Position numbers and translations under genes: made by a program
Assembly: GCF_009905375.1 (NCBI RefSeq)
Contig: NC_133656.1
Coordinates: 240,220,415 to 240,284,414, forward strand
DNA length: 64,000 nucleotides
Reading direction: 5' to 3'
From: Apium graveolens
Lineage: Eukaryota > Streptophyta > Magnoliopsida > Apiales > Apiaceae
Notes under the pieces: generated by a model
What the model saw: only the letters and a program-made list of their open reading frames with translations
Databases searched by the model: none
What the model was told of the DNA's origin: nothing
Shown: positions 13,560 to 23,362 of the stretch, piece after piece
Layout: each line of letters opens with the position of its first letter
Position numbering within the stretch: the first letter of the stretch is position 1

Positions 13560-14960
13560 AAGATAATCAAATCAGTTTCTAACTATTATATTCCTCCAAT
13601 TTTTTTGTTTAATCGAGTTTAATGCTTCCATTATCCCTATTATCTTTGCAATTTCTGGTTTTATGCTGGCTTTTTCTCCTTTTGAGAAAGATTTTATCAG
13701 ATTATCATCGTAACTTCTTGCAATAATAGAGTAGCTAAAAGTTTGAGAAGATTCAAAAATAGTTGCATCAGTATTTACCTTGATCGTGTTTAACTTTGGG
13801 ATGCTACGACGCTCCGGTACTCTAATTCATTGGCTTGTTGTGACATGTATCCAACAGATGTATGAAACTGATTATCTCGAGCATATAACCATTGATCAAA
13901 AATCAAGATTATAATTTGCCAACTTAACTATTTCTGCAACTTCAATACTTCTTTGATTTCAGACAATTTCGTTCCTGCACTTCCATAAAGACCAACAAAA
14001 CATCGCCAAAATTTGAATATTCATACTTGTGTATCAATTAAAAGCATATTGCAACCACTCCGATAAGTTATGTACTTCAGTCACATTTATCATCATATTA
14101 GTTATGCTTCAGCATTGCATTGCAGCATGGTAGCTGTTAAAATGTGCATTGTGGTTTCTGGTGTTGCATTACAGATGAGACATAACTCATTCAGGTGAAT
14201 ATTTTTTTATCCTCATCGGTCCTTCGTAGGTAGACACCCTAATAAACGCTTCACGAGAAATTTTTTATTTTTACAGGAATTTTCATATTTCATAACCTTC
14301 GCCAAAATCCTGAATTATCATTATTATACACTCATCCTTCGAATTCTTGAATGAGTGCATATGTTGTTTTGACCGTGTAGTTTTTCAGTTTTTCTTTTTT
14401 TCAAAACCAAGTATCAGCATACTCATTATGTACTGGAACAATCATTATCAAATTGATAAACCTACCACAAAAGATATCTTGGAGCAAATCAATTTCCCAC
14501 TAAGTTTGTTAAAGATTTAATAAAAAACTTCTCGTATGTATATATGGATCACTTGCACATGAAAGCCAAGGATCGGTCAGTATGTTGATACTGTGACCAT
14601 TACCAACTTTTCAAGTAAAATCACTCTTGATCAACTCATGTGAGCCATAATGCTCCTCCAAATATAACTAGAATTGTTACCCATAGAAGTAGTGAGAAAT
14701 GTTCCTTGTGGATAGTACCGAGCCTTGTACACTCAACTCACTAAACTCCCTGGTTGACTTGTTAATCTCCAACTCTGCTTCCCGAGTAAGGCTATGTTAA
14801 ACGTGCACTTGTTGGAATTCCAACCCTCCTTCACTCCTTCATTTGTCGATTTTTGACTTTGATTTAACGGATATATCAAAAAATATACTTTTTCTTCTTT
14901 TTTTGTATAAACATACTTTTTGGTGCAATAGTCCGTTCTAAAATGGGTGTTCAACAAATT
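13560..14960 (-). pseudogene. Degenerate LINE (non-LTR retrotransposon) 3' half
   Basis: Several minus-strand stretches read like the C-terminal half of a plant L1-type reverse transcriptase polyprotein. In order they are FNIALLGKQSW (about 14,790-14,810), a degraded DPWL-type segment near 14,560, a zinc-binding reverse-transcriptase segment ELCLICNATPETTMHIL (about 14,130-14,190), and an RNase H-like segment beginning VNTDATIFESSQTFSYSI (about 13,720-13,790). Frames change and stops interrupt them, so it is an old dead copy. No poly(A) tail or target duplication could be placed. Confidence 0.7.
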
Positions 14961-15037
14961 GCCTAATTCACAAAAACGTGTCGTATATACTCATTAAAGA
15001 AAAACATACATCAGCTTTTAAGAAAAATAAATTGAGT

Positions 15038-15344
15038 TGTTATGTAACCAGTCGCTCTAAAACCTTAAGGTGTAACGAAAAGTCTGAACAGGATCTTATA
15101 CTCTTTAACATCCCCCTCAATCGTACGATATTTTTCGCTACAATTGACAACGATAAATATGACAAATACAACAAATACCAATATAAATACCAACAACAAA
15201 TATTAAGTTAAACAAATGGGGGTCGAAGGACTCGAACACGAGTTCTTCCCTAAACCGAGCTCCGATACCATGTTAAGTAACTAGTCGCTCTAAAATCTTA
15301 AGATGGCAGAAGAAGGTCCGAACGGGATCTTATACTCTTTAACA
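15038..15344 (-). mobile_element. SMART-type miniature LTR retrotransposon (307 bp, complete)
   Basis: Two similar direct repeats of 73 and 74 bp (15038-15110 and 15271-15344) each run TGTTA...TAACA on the minus strand. Immediately inside the upstream LTR lies TGGTATCGGAGC (15259-15270, minus strand), a one-base variant of the initiator tRNA-Met primer site. Immediately before the downstream LTR lies the polypurine tract TTGAGGGGGA (15111-15120, minus strand). There is no coding capacity. This is the full cis-structure of an LTR retrotransposon at minimal size, as described for SMART/TRIM elements. The flanking 5-mers (TGAGT and TATCT) do not match, so no target duplication is claimed. Confidence 0.8.
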
Positions 15345-16187
15345 TATCTGGTAATAAAAACGTTATTTGGCGTACCTTATTAATATCTTTGATCGCAAAT
15401 ACTCAAGTATCATTTCGAGAATATTTAAAGACTTGCAACAATAATAACAGAATCGTATTTTGGGTTTGTTCTGGTTGCGCTAGACTACCATAGTATTCCG
15501 TCTTCCCAAACAAACAAATCAACCAAAATTACTTATGAGATAATTTTTTTCACGGTACTCTTTAAGGGTATGTATTCGGTTCAGTTATCCGATAACCATA
15601 CTGAATAATCGAAATAATTTCGGTTCGGTAAACCAAATTTCATATTTCGATTGAATTTTTGGTAAAAGATTATATAAAATTCGATTATTAATCGCGATTA
15701 ACCGAAAAACTGGATTAATAACTGAATAGTATATAAAATATAATTACTTATTATTAATAATAGTATAAATCATAGACTCTCTTCTCTATGGTCTTTTTTC
15801 TCTAAATGAAAAAAACCCAATGCTTGTACTAAAAGTATATATTATTAATACCTATTATATATAATATAACTTTTTATATTATTTGTTTAGAGACCATCTA
15901 GACATCTCACATGAGGTGCCAACTATTGGAGTTGAAGGATGCTATTAAGTAATTATTTATGATGGGGTGAACATGTTTGACATCCCAAAAGGATACCTTT
16001 ATCGGAGATACTCTTATTATCCAAGCGCTAATAGAGCACATATTTGTGTAAGTTAGAGGGGGTCAGAGTTGTAAAGGCAGGGGTGAGCAAAGTGCAATAG
16101 TATTAAATAAGCACATACAGCGCGTGATTTTAAGGTTATTGCGTGAGCCCGTAGGGTTTACCCAGTGCGCACCCGAAAGGTAGCGAC

Positions 16188-19100
16188 TGTGACGTCCCGC
16201 AAATTCGGGGGTCTGGATTTGACGTCACTAACACAAAACCCTTTTTAAAACATTTTCGGAAACCTGTATTTTTGAAAAGATAATAAAAATCAAAGAATTT
16301 AAAACTTGAAAATTTAAAAAGAATTTAAAAAGGAAAAACAATTTAAACCCCCTAAAAACAGGATCGCATACAGGTTACAACATTGAAATTAGAATCAACC
16401 ACTATTATTAATAAACAACATTTTTTTTTACAACTTCAAGTCATCTTCGATAAGAAGAATCACGATTACTCTATTTACAATCCTGATTTATAACTAAATC
16501 TCAATAAACAACTATAACTCGAACCTTCTTCAACAATCCCCTGGATACCTTCTTTGGCCATTGAATAACTTAACCATTCTTACTCTTCATCTAGCCTTAG
16601 CTATCGAACTTGAACAACTTATCTTTAAGCCTTTATGAAATGGTTATAAGAAAAGCAAGGGTGAGCAACAATGCTCAGCAAGTACCAATATAGCAACAAC
16701 ACTTCGAAATAGTTTAACAAGAGTTCACAATCTCAGAGTAGTAAATAAAAAAGATTCACCAATCTTTGATTCAATTGAAACTGGGAAATCCAATCATTCA
16801 AAGGAATTGTTGAATTGGACTTACATCATTTTACTAAAAACCGAAGGTTAGGCTGCTGATCAGTCGCGCACTAACCCCGAACATGGCATATAGTCTTGTT
16901 CTTTATATTGGATCCAAGGCACACATTGGCCTACATTTGACCACGAATCTGATCTGACCACGAATCTGGTCCACATATTTTATAAAAGTAATCCAATTCT
17001 AATAATTCAATTCAATAAAACAATATTCATAAACTGAATCATAATCCACGGTTGTAAAAACATTTAAAAGCAGCATTGCATTTGATAATCAAATCTTTGC
17101 AACATATGTAAGAAAGGATTTCGGAACTTGCATAATAGGGTTCAAAATAAACATCACTTGAATGATAAATGAAGATAATGATACTTGTCTTAAATTCAAT
17201 TCTCAACTCACAGCTCAGTCTCGTTCATTATACTTCACAATCTATGCATATCAACTCCCCGATGACCTCTGACTATTGTTTATTCACAACGCATCGTTGC
17301 TTTCTTGACTTGTTCCTTATTCGCTTTGCGACACCATTCGACCTTCTGCACGTTTTCGATATTGCGCGTCTCGTTCAGATCCTTTACGAGAATAACACAA
17401 TACTATAATCACTAAATAGTCTATCGACTTTAACTTATAATCGACAAACCCAGCATCTATAACCCTTCGCATACATATACATGCCACGTACATGAATAAA
17501 CCCTTAACACATAATCATTCTTTGACTCTATCACAACTATTCTATAAATCAATACGAGTTCAGAGCATATCGAAAATCTGACATTATCTCCTCTATTTAT
17601 TAGACTATCCCCATGTTATTCCATTTCAATCAACAACCAATCATGATATCAATACTTATTTTGATGTCACATCAAATTAGATATCAATACGAACTTTGAT
17701 GCTCACAACATCCCATGCTGAAGTCAACATCAATCATCTATATTAATACCCCCTTTGATATTAACAGCAAAATAAATATCCACATCAATCTTTTCACATT
17801 ATCAAAATCACGCATAAACTCAAGAACCATTAAAAAATTCGAATTAAAATTTGGAAAAAACCCAAAACTCGCTTTTAACCGAATCTTAACCAAAATAATG
17901 ATGTCTATATACCAAAATGATCCTCAGGACCTCTATAATCATATTCTAACACCAAATCATTCAAACAATTGCTTAAAATTCAAAACCGAATTTAAAAGAA
18001 TAATATGAAAATATAAAATTGAAAAATAATTAACCTTATTCGAAGATTTTTATACAGATACGATCGCCTCGTTGAGAGCTTCAATTTGACTATTCATACG
18101 CCTCCATCGGATTCCAATAACGTCCTCAAATCCTCGTTTGATTGCGAAGAACACGAAGGACACTATTTGTTTCTCTAATAGTTATAAGATTTTACTGTAT
18201 AATAATGTTTGTCTGTATAAAATAAGGCCCGGTGAAGGTTATTTATATATACGAGAAATTAGGACCTCGTTGGATCATGTCGGATATAAAATTCAATACT
18301 TAATAGCTAAGAATAAATACAACTGATCCAAACGGTCCCCGTTTTAGAATAAACATCAAAATCGGGCTTCTAAATACAGTTTTGAGGCTCATCACTTTTG
18401 GGTGCACGAATTACGAAAAGATAAGATAGTATTGCACGTACTACGAGAAGATAATATACTCCCTCCGTCCCGCTGGATAGTTTACGTACACTGTTTGCAC
18501 GTATTTCGAGGATTTAATAAAGTATAGTTTCATAATATTTTTTCTTAATTTTTTTTAATAAAAGTTTAAACATGAAACTTGTTTTCAGATCTTTTTTAAA
18601 AAAAATATTATGGTAGTATACTTTAAACGAGTATTGAAAAACGTGTTGAAAAGTAACGTAAACAATTAGTGGGACGGAGGGAGTAATACTTTAATCAAAA
18701 TATATTGGATAACTGTCCATATTGCACGTATATCGAGATAATAAACTAATATTTTAATACACGTAAAACCGACCCGAAATCTTTACCGATAAAACCGTAC
18801 TTCGAATCGAAAAACTCAAAACACGAAAATTGTTTGAAATAATCAAATTAGGTTAGAATTCATTTATCGGAAATATTTTGGTTTGTAGATTCCCCGCACC
18901 GTTGAAGTTGCGGGTTTCCGAATAATCACAAATAATTTATATTTAATTAGAAAAATTATCAAATAATTTCGCAAATCATTTATAAAATCATATAACAATC
19001 AATATTTCACTTGTAAAATATCTAAAAAATATCTGGCTCATTCCAAGAATATTAATAATCCAAATTCACAATTATGGCACATATAAACCGCAATTACGGA

Positions 19101-19609
19101 AAATTATTCACTTATAACTTTACAGAAAATCCATATATAATATTCATAATTTTTTTTTACTGCTGATACGATCACAACCACATGTATCACTTAATCACAT
19201 AACAATTATACTCACATAAATAATAAATCTGTATTTTAGAAACAATATATAAACTTTTGTTTAGAAAGAAATTTACACATCGATAACACAATAACCCGGT
19301 TAACATTTTGAAACTTATACAAGTTGGAATAAAATATTAAATTTTATTCTTTTATTTTTAGGAAAATTACTTTTATAATAATAAATAAATTTTGAAAAGT
19401 CCGGGTCATTATAATATACCCTCCTTAAACATATTCCGTCCTCAAAATCACAGAAAGAGAGGGTGCAATATGAGTTAATCCATATTATTCCACTCATCAA
19501 TTACATACCAACTATTCACATTGTCATAATAATAATCACTTAAGGTCGATCACAAGATTTATAGACTCACACAATTTAGAAATCCAATTTAGAAATCCAG
19601 GATATTACA
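16188..19609. mobile_element. Solo LTR, 3.4 kb, probably Ty3/gypsy (Tekay/Del-like)
   Basis: The block starts TGTGACGTCCCGCAAATTC and ends GGATATTACA, and is flanked by GCGAC (16183-16187) and GCTAC (19610-19614), a 5-bp target duplication with one mismatch. It has no gag or pol, and the same SINE resumes on the far side, so it is a lone LTR left by recombination. Phrases such as GGGTGAGCAACAATGCTCAG (near 16660) and the text near 19400 resemble long LTRs of chromovirus-type gypsy elements. The ORF at 17715-18008 inside it looks fortuitous. Confidence 0.7.
18459..18683. mobile_element. Stowaway-like MITE inside the solo LTR
   Basis: 225 bp with TIRs CTCCCTCCGTCCC and GGGACGGAGGGAG, flanked by TA on both sides (18457-18458 and 18684-18685). 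This is the classic Tc1/mariner-derived Stowaway arrangement. It is the innermost layer of the nest. Confidence 0.88.
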
Positions 19610-19750
19610 GCTACTGCGGGTGACCTACCATAAAAAGAAAAGAAAAGAAACATATAACTCCGAGTGAAGAAACTAATTGTCATTCCAGCAAAGGCATTTT
19701 TTCTGAAACTCGGGTTTTAAATTTCGATTTCCGGTCATAAATATATTTCA

Positions 19751-19840
19751 TTTCGATTTTCGGTAGGAATTTTTTCATTATTTCGATTTTCGGTAGGAAT
19801 TTTTTCATTATTTCGATTTTCGGTAGGAATTTTTTCATTA
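19751..19840. repeat. Three perfect 30-bp tandem repeats
   Basis: The unit TTTCGATTTTCGGTAGGAAT plus 10 more bases occurs three times without a mismatch, with a partial fourth copy, in the right arm of the hAT-like element. The perfection suggests recent replication slippage. Confidence 0.92.
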
Positions 19841-19909
19841 TTTCGATTTCGGTTAATCGATAAAAAAATCGATTTCGGCCAATTGAATACATACCCCTCT
19901 TGTACTCTT

Positions 19910-21030
19910 CCCTATCAATAATATTGGCTTTATTAAAAAAATTCATTAAGTGGTCGTATAGAATTTTTCTGAGGGGCTAACATCGATTTATATCGATGCA
20001 AAGCTCCAATTCTTTTTTCTTATTTATGTTTCTTGATTAAAATTTTATTTTCTTCGAGAATCTTTCAATTTTATTTGAGTTTTGTTTTAGTCTGTGCATA
20101 ATTGTGAGAGTTTGGTTTATTTTAGTATATTTTAGTGTTGTCTTTGCAATAAAGAAGGATTTAACAACTATATATTTAAACATTTATTTAATTTAAATTG
20201 TATACATAGATGTCGTATGTTCATTGCCGAACTGATTTCCCTGTTCTTAAAAATTAATATTGATTTTGATATTTCTAATTATTTTTTAGGGAACCGTATC
20301 TAATATTTTTAATAACTATCGTCACAAAAAAGCACAGATGCACAAAAAATAAACAAAAAAAACCCAACTTTGGAGGGTTATAAGGCCCAAGCATATCAAA
20401 TGCTTGTTCGCTTAAAATTCAATAGGAAGAAGCCCAAAAGGTTTTGAGTGTGTGTGACCAGTGTTATTTTAAATTTTATGCATGCGCGATCTGTTACATA
20501 AATCGGCCAATTTTTCAAAAATTGCCAATAAATCGCTCAGAAATTAAAAAAAATATTTGTTCATTTTGACCGATTTCAGATAAATTATCGATAAATCATT
20601 CAATTTTTTAAAAAATCGTTCGATAAATCATAAATCAGTAACTCAACTGAATAATTCCGATTTCTAAAATATGTAGCCCTGATGCGCATTAAAAAATATT
20701 TCCGAATATTATTCTTTTCAACATTTTAATAAATAAAAATTTAAATATTCTACTTCTATTTTCATTAAAAAAATTAAAGATAATAACTAAAAATATAATT
20801 TTAACACATCAATATAATACGTAAACATACCGTCTAAAAAATAATTCAAATATGTATTTTACGACCACATTAATCTAAATTTGAGGTCGAATCACACAAG
20901 TATATATCTTTTTTGTCAAATTTAAAACAAATTTCATTAATAATTTGAAAAACACTCGCCCAACTGATCTTGCAATTGAAAAAAAAATAAACGAGTCAAA
21001 TAATTATTAAATACGAATATATGTACACTA
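19910..21030. other. AT-rich intergenic DNA, no gene seen
   Basis: No convincing coding or structural feature. Around 20480-20680 there is CGATTT/AAATCG-rich text similar to hAT subterminal regions, but no ends could be defined. Confidence 0.5.
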
Positions 21031-21033
21031 ACT

Positions 21034-21169
21034 AGGGAGAGAGAGGTAGAGAGAGATCGAGAGAGGGAGGGAGGGAGCGGGAGGGAGAGAGCGAGAGAGA
21101 GAGAGAGGGAGAGAGGGAGGGAGAGAGAGAGGGAGGGAGAGAGAGAGAGAGTGAGGGAGAGAGAGAGAC
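21034..21169. repeat. (GA)n / GAGG microsatellite
   Basis: About 135 bp of almost pure GA dinucleotides mixed with GGGA. The minus-strand reading frame through it (Ser/Leu/Pro-rich) is an artefact of the repeat. Confidence 0.95.
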
Positions 21170-21452
21170 CATTATTTGGATTTGCAGTTCAAAAATTAAA
21201 TCTGGGAAGTGTATTAGGACCACATTGTTGCAGGAAGTTGTCTGCAGCAGATTAAAACAGCCAACTACTATTAATACGGACTACTTGCACCTCTCTCTTT
21301 CTCTCTATGTAGACTGTAGAGCATCAGGTATACATCTATCTACACACGTACACACAACTAATCGCAATCTATACATATAAGCTGATTATATTCCATCCAA
21401 CACATTAGTACTTTAGTTTATCGTAAATGACAATCGCAATAATTAACAAGTA

Positions 21453-21725
21453 CTCCTTCTGTCCTTTGCCAAGATGTTTACATTTGGGTTGGGCACGCAG
21501 TTTAAAAAAAATGATAAAGTAGTGGATGAAGTTAAAAAAATGAGTAAAATAGTGAGACCGATTAATATTATATGTATAAAGTGGGTATAGTGGAGAGAAG
21601 TAGTGGATGTAGTTATTTTAAAAAATAAAAAAAAAATTTCTATTTATAAAAAAATTTGAAATTTAAACAATTGGATGAGAAATCCCAAAAAGAAAAATGT
21701 AAAGAAATGGGAGGGACAGACGGAG
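21453..21725. mobile_element. Stowaway-like MITE
   Basis: Left end CTCCTTCTGTCC and right end GGGACAGACGGAG, flanked by TA (21451-21452 and 21726-21727). About 273 bp, AT-rich, non-coding. Confidence 0.8.
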
Positions 21726-21824
21726 TAATTAAGTTGAGTTTAAACTCTGGTTTTTAAGAAGATTTTCTCCCAAATGCACAAGATTAATGCATGACTTAAT
21801 TTGTGTTTAAACCCCTAATATATA

Positions 21825-22048
21825 CTCCGTCCGTCCCACTGAGATGTTTACGTTACTATTCGGCACACATTTTGAAACTTCTATAAAATATATTTTCATA
21901 ATATTTTTTCAATTTTTTTTAATAAAAGTTTAAACATAAAACTTTGATTAAAAAAAAAATTAAAAAAAATATTATGAAACTTTACTTTAAACGGACATTA
22001 AAAAGCGTGCCGAAAAATAACGTAAATAATCCGGTGAGACCGGACGAA
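21825..22048. mobile_element. Stowaway-like MITE, related to the one at 18459
   Basis: Left end CTCCGTCCGTCCCACTGAG follows TA; the right end is a degraded inverted copy (GAGACCGGACGAA) followed by TA. The interior shares TTTTTTTAATAAAAGTTTAA and a facing ATATTATG segment with the 18459-18683 element, so both belong to one family. Confidence 0.75.
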
Positions 22049-22068
22049 TAACAAACTTAAGTAATAAT

Positions 22069-22168
22069 CAGGGGCGGATTTAAGATATAAGGAAAAAATG
22101 TCAAAATTTTATTAAGGGAGATCAGGTGTGACGTGTCTCGCATACCCCGATCTTACTAGATCCGCCAT
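22069..22168. repeat. Small repeat with GGCGGAT ends
   Basis: CAGGGGCGGATTTAAG at the left faces CTAGATCCGCC at the right. Ends of the CAGGGGCGGA type are common on plant DNA transposons. It is short and no duplication was confirmed. The remaining upstream flank of the zinc-finger gene (22170-22615) shows no other feature. Confidence 0.35.
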
Positions 22169-22620
22169 GGTAAACATATTACTCATAGATTGTTTTCTCG
22201 ATCCTCAATGCACTATATCATGTTTAAATGTTCTGAGTATTAAGAATACTAGCCTAGTGACAAAAACTAAATTCACAAGCTTTTAAAATTTTTATAATAT
22301 TAACATTGCGATGTGACCGAAATACAATTTTTTTGTTATAAACTGAAAAAATGTACGAGAACTGAAGGTAAAATAACCATGTATGGTCCAATGCAAATTT
22401 AGAAAAATATCCGTTTTTCTTGTAGTGCATGCACGTGATTAACGTCCATGGATCCGACCATTCTAGTCCTTACCGCAAAGTACAAAACTCTCTACCCTTC
22501 CCCACATCTTACAAAAATCATAATTCACTAGCTTCACCTCTCAGCTCATGCTCACTTTTTTCTTCTTTAGCGTTCTTCAAGGTAGTTTACTGCACAACTA
22601 ACCCTCCTAGCTCCCACTTC

Positions 22621-22628
22621 TATATATC
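22621..22628 (+). promoter_or_regulatory. TATA box of the zinc-finger gene
   Basis: TATATATC only 40 bp before the ATG. If used, the 5' leader would be about 10 bases, so initiation elsewhere or at a later ATG is possible. Confidence 0.45.
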
Positions 22629-22660
22629 TAAACCAGTCTTTATCTCGATCTTGTTCGTTC

Positions 22661-23362
22661 ATGGACAAGAACGAGAAAGAGACTCGTGACTTCATGAGCG
22701 TAGAATCTTTCTCTCAGCTACCATTCATCCGCCCCACACTACTTAAAGAAAAGAGTATCAGGCTCTTCGGTAAAGAGTTTGGTGGCGATCCAGATTTGGA
22801 CTCTGTCGAAACAAATGCTGAGAAAGCTGTGAAAGAGGCTGAAAATGGTGAAAGTAGCCGGAAATTTGAGTGTCACTATTGTTTTAGAAACTTCCCAACT
22901 TCTCAGGCCTTAGGTGGTCATCAAAACGCTCACAAAAGAGAGCGCCAACACGCCAAGAGGGCTGCAATGGGCTATGACATGTATCCACAGGCGCATGTTT
23001 ATGGCATGAATTATCATCGGTTTGGTTCTGCTTCAGTTAACTCACAAATCACTGCTTACAACCAGTATCCTTGGAACAGTAACAGCACAGGTTATAACAG
23101 GTTTTATGGCGGTTATGGCTCCTATAATCAAGCACAAACACCGCCAATTCATGGCAGCCCTTTGTCAATGTGGAGAATCCCATCCGTAGACGATGTCCCT
23201 AGACCGAATCATGATCAATATTTGACGCCAAGTTCATTGCCACTGCATTCAAGTATTGATAGCCTGCAGCCATCAAGAAATGGAAGTTCAAGTTCACAAA
23301 ATCGGTATGTTTATCAATCTAATAATTTGAAGGATCATGTGAGTTTAGACCTTCATCTGTAA
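22661..23362 (+). CDS. C2H2 zinc-finger transcription factor, GIS/ZFP5/ZFP8-like
   Basis: A single-exon, 233-residue protein with one plant C2H2 finger of the QALGGH class: C71, C74, H87 and H91 within FPTSQALGGHQNAHK. N-terminal to it is IRLFGKEFGGD (about 33-43), the (K/I)xRLFGxEF box typical of the GIS/ZFP5/ZFP6/ZFP8 clade. The C-terminus ends in LDLHL, an EAR-type repression motif. QALGGH fingers bind DNA in the nucleus. Studied relatives control trichome and root-hair initiation downstream of gibberellin and cytokinin; that role here is inferred from similarity. The middle is Asn/Gln/Ser/Tyr-rich and disordered. The ATG at 22661 is chosen because it gives the usual short acidic N-terminus; the ORF upstream in another frame is unrelated. 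The length is normal for the clade. Confidence 0.9.
   Translation: MDKNEKETRDFMSVESFSQLPFIRPTLLKEKSIRLFGKEFGGDPDLDSVETNAEKAVKEAENGESSRKFECHYCFRNFPTSQALGGHQNAHKRERQHAKRAAMGYDMYPQAHVYGMNYHRFGSASVNSQITAYNQYPWNSNSTGYNRFYGGYGSYNQAQTPPIHGSPLSMWRIPSVDDVPRPNHDQYLTPSSLPLHSSIDSLQPSRNGSSSSQNRYVYQSNNLKDHVSLDLHL

Larger units (their letters stand above)
16040..19655 (+). mobile_element. SINE-like element split by an LTR insertion
   Basis: The left part ends in a segment with GTAGGGTTTACCCAGTGCGC and ACCCGAAAGGTAGCGAC. After the 3.4-kb insertion the sequence resumes GCTACTGCGGGTGACCTACC and runs into an A-rich tail of AAAAG repeats (to about 19650). Joined across the insertion this matches, from memory, the 3' half of a widespread dicot SINE family. 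The 5' boundary near 16040 is a guess, and no pol III boxes were identified. Confidence 0.6.
15563..19901. mobile_element. hAT-like element, expanded by nested insertions
   Basis: The outer ends are TAAGGGTATGTATTCGGTT and, inverted at the right, AAGAGGGGTATGTATTCAATT. They are flanked by an identical 8-bp sequence GTACTCTT at 15555-15562 and 19902-19909. An 8-bp duplication plus TA(A)GGG-type TIRs followed by CGGTT-rich subterminal sequence fits the hAT superfamily. Its own sequence is about 15563-16040 and 19656-19901. The middle is a SINE interrupted by a solo LTR. No transposase is visible, so it is non-autonomous. Confidence 0.7.

Noticed and set aside
17715..18008. 97-codon frame in the solo LTR
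   Set aside because: Asn/Ile/Lys composition reflects AT-rich sequence; no domain, and LTRs of this kind are non-coding.
21032..21223. Ser/Leu/Pro-rich minus-strand frame
   Set aside because: Pure microsatellite translation.
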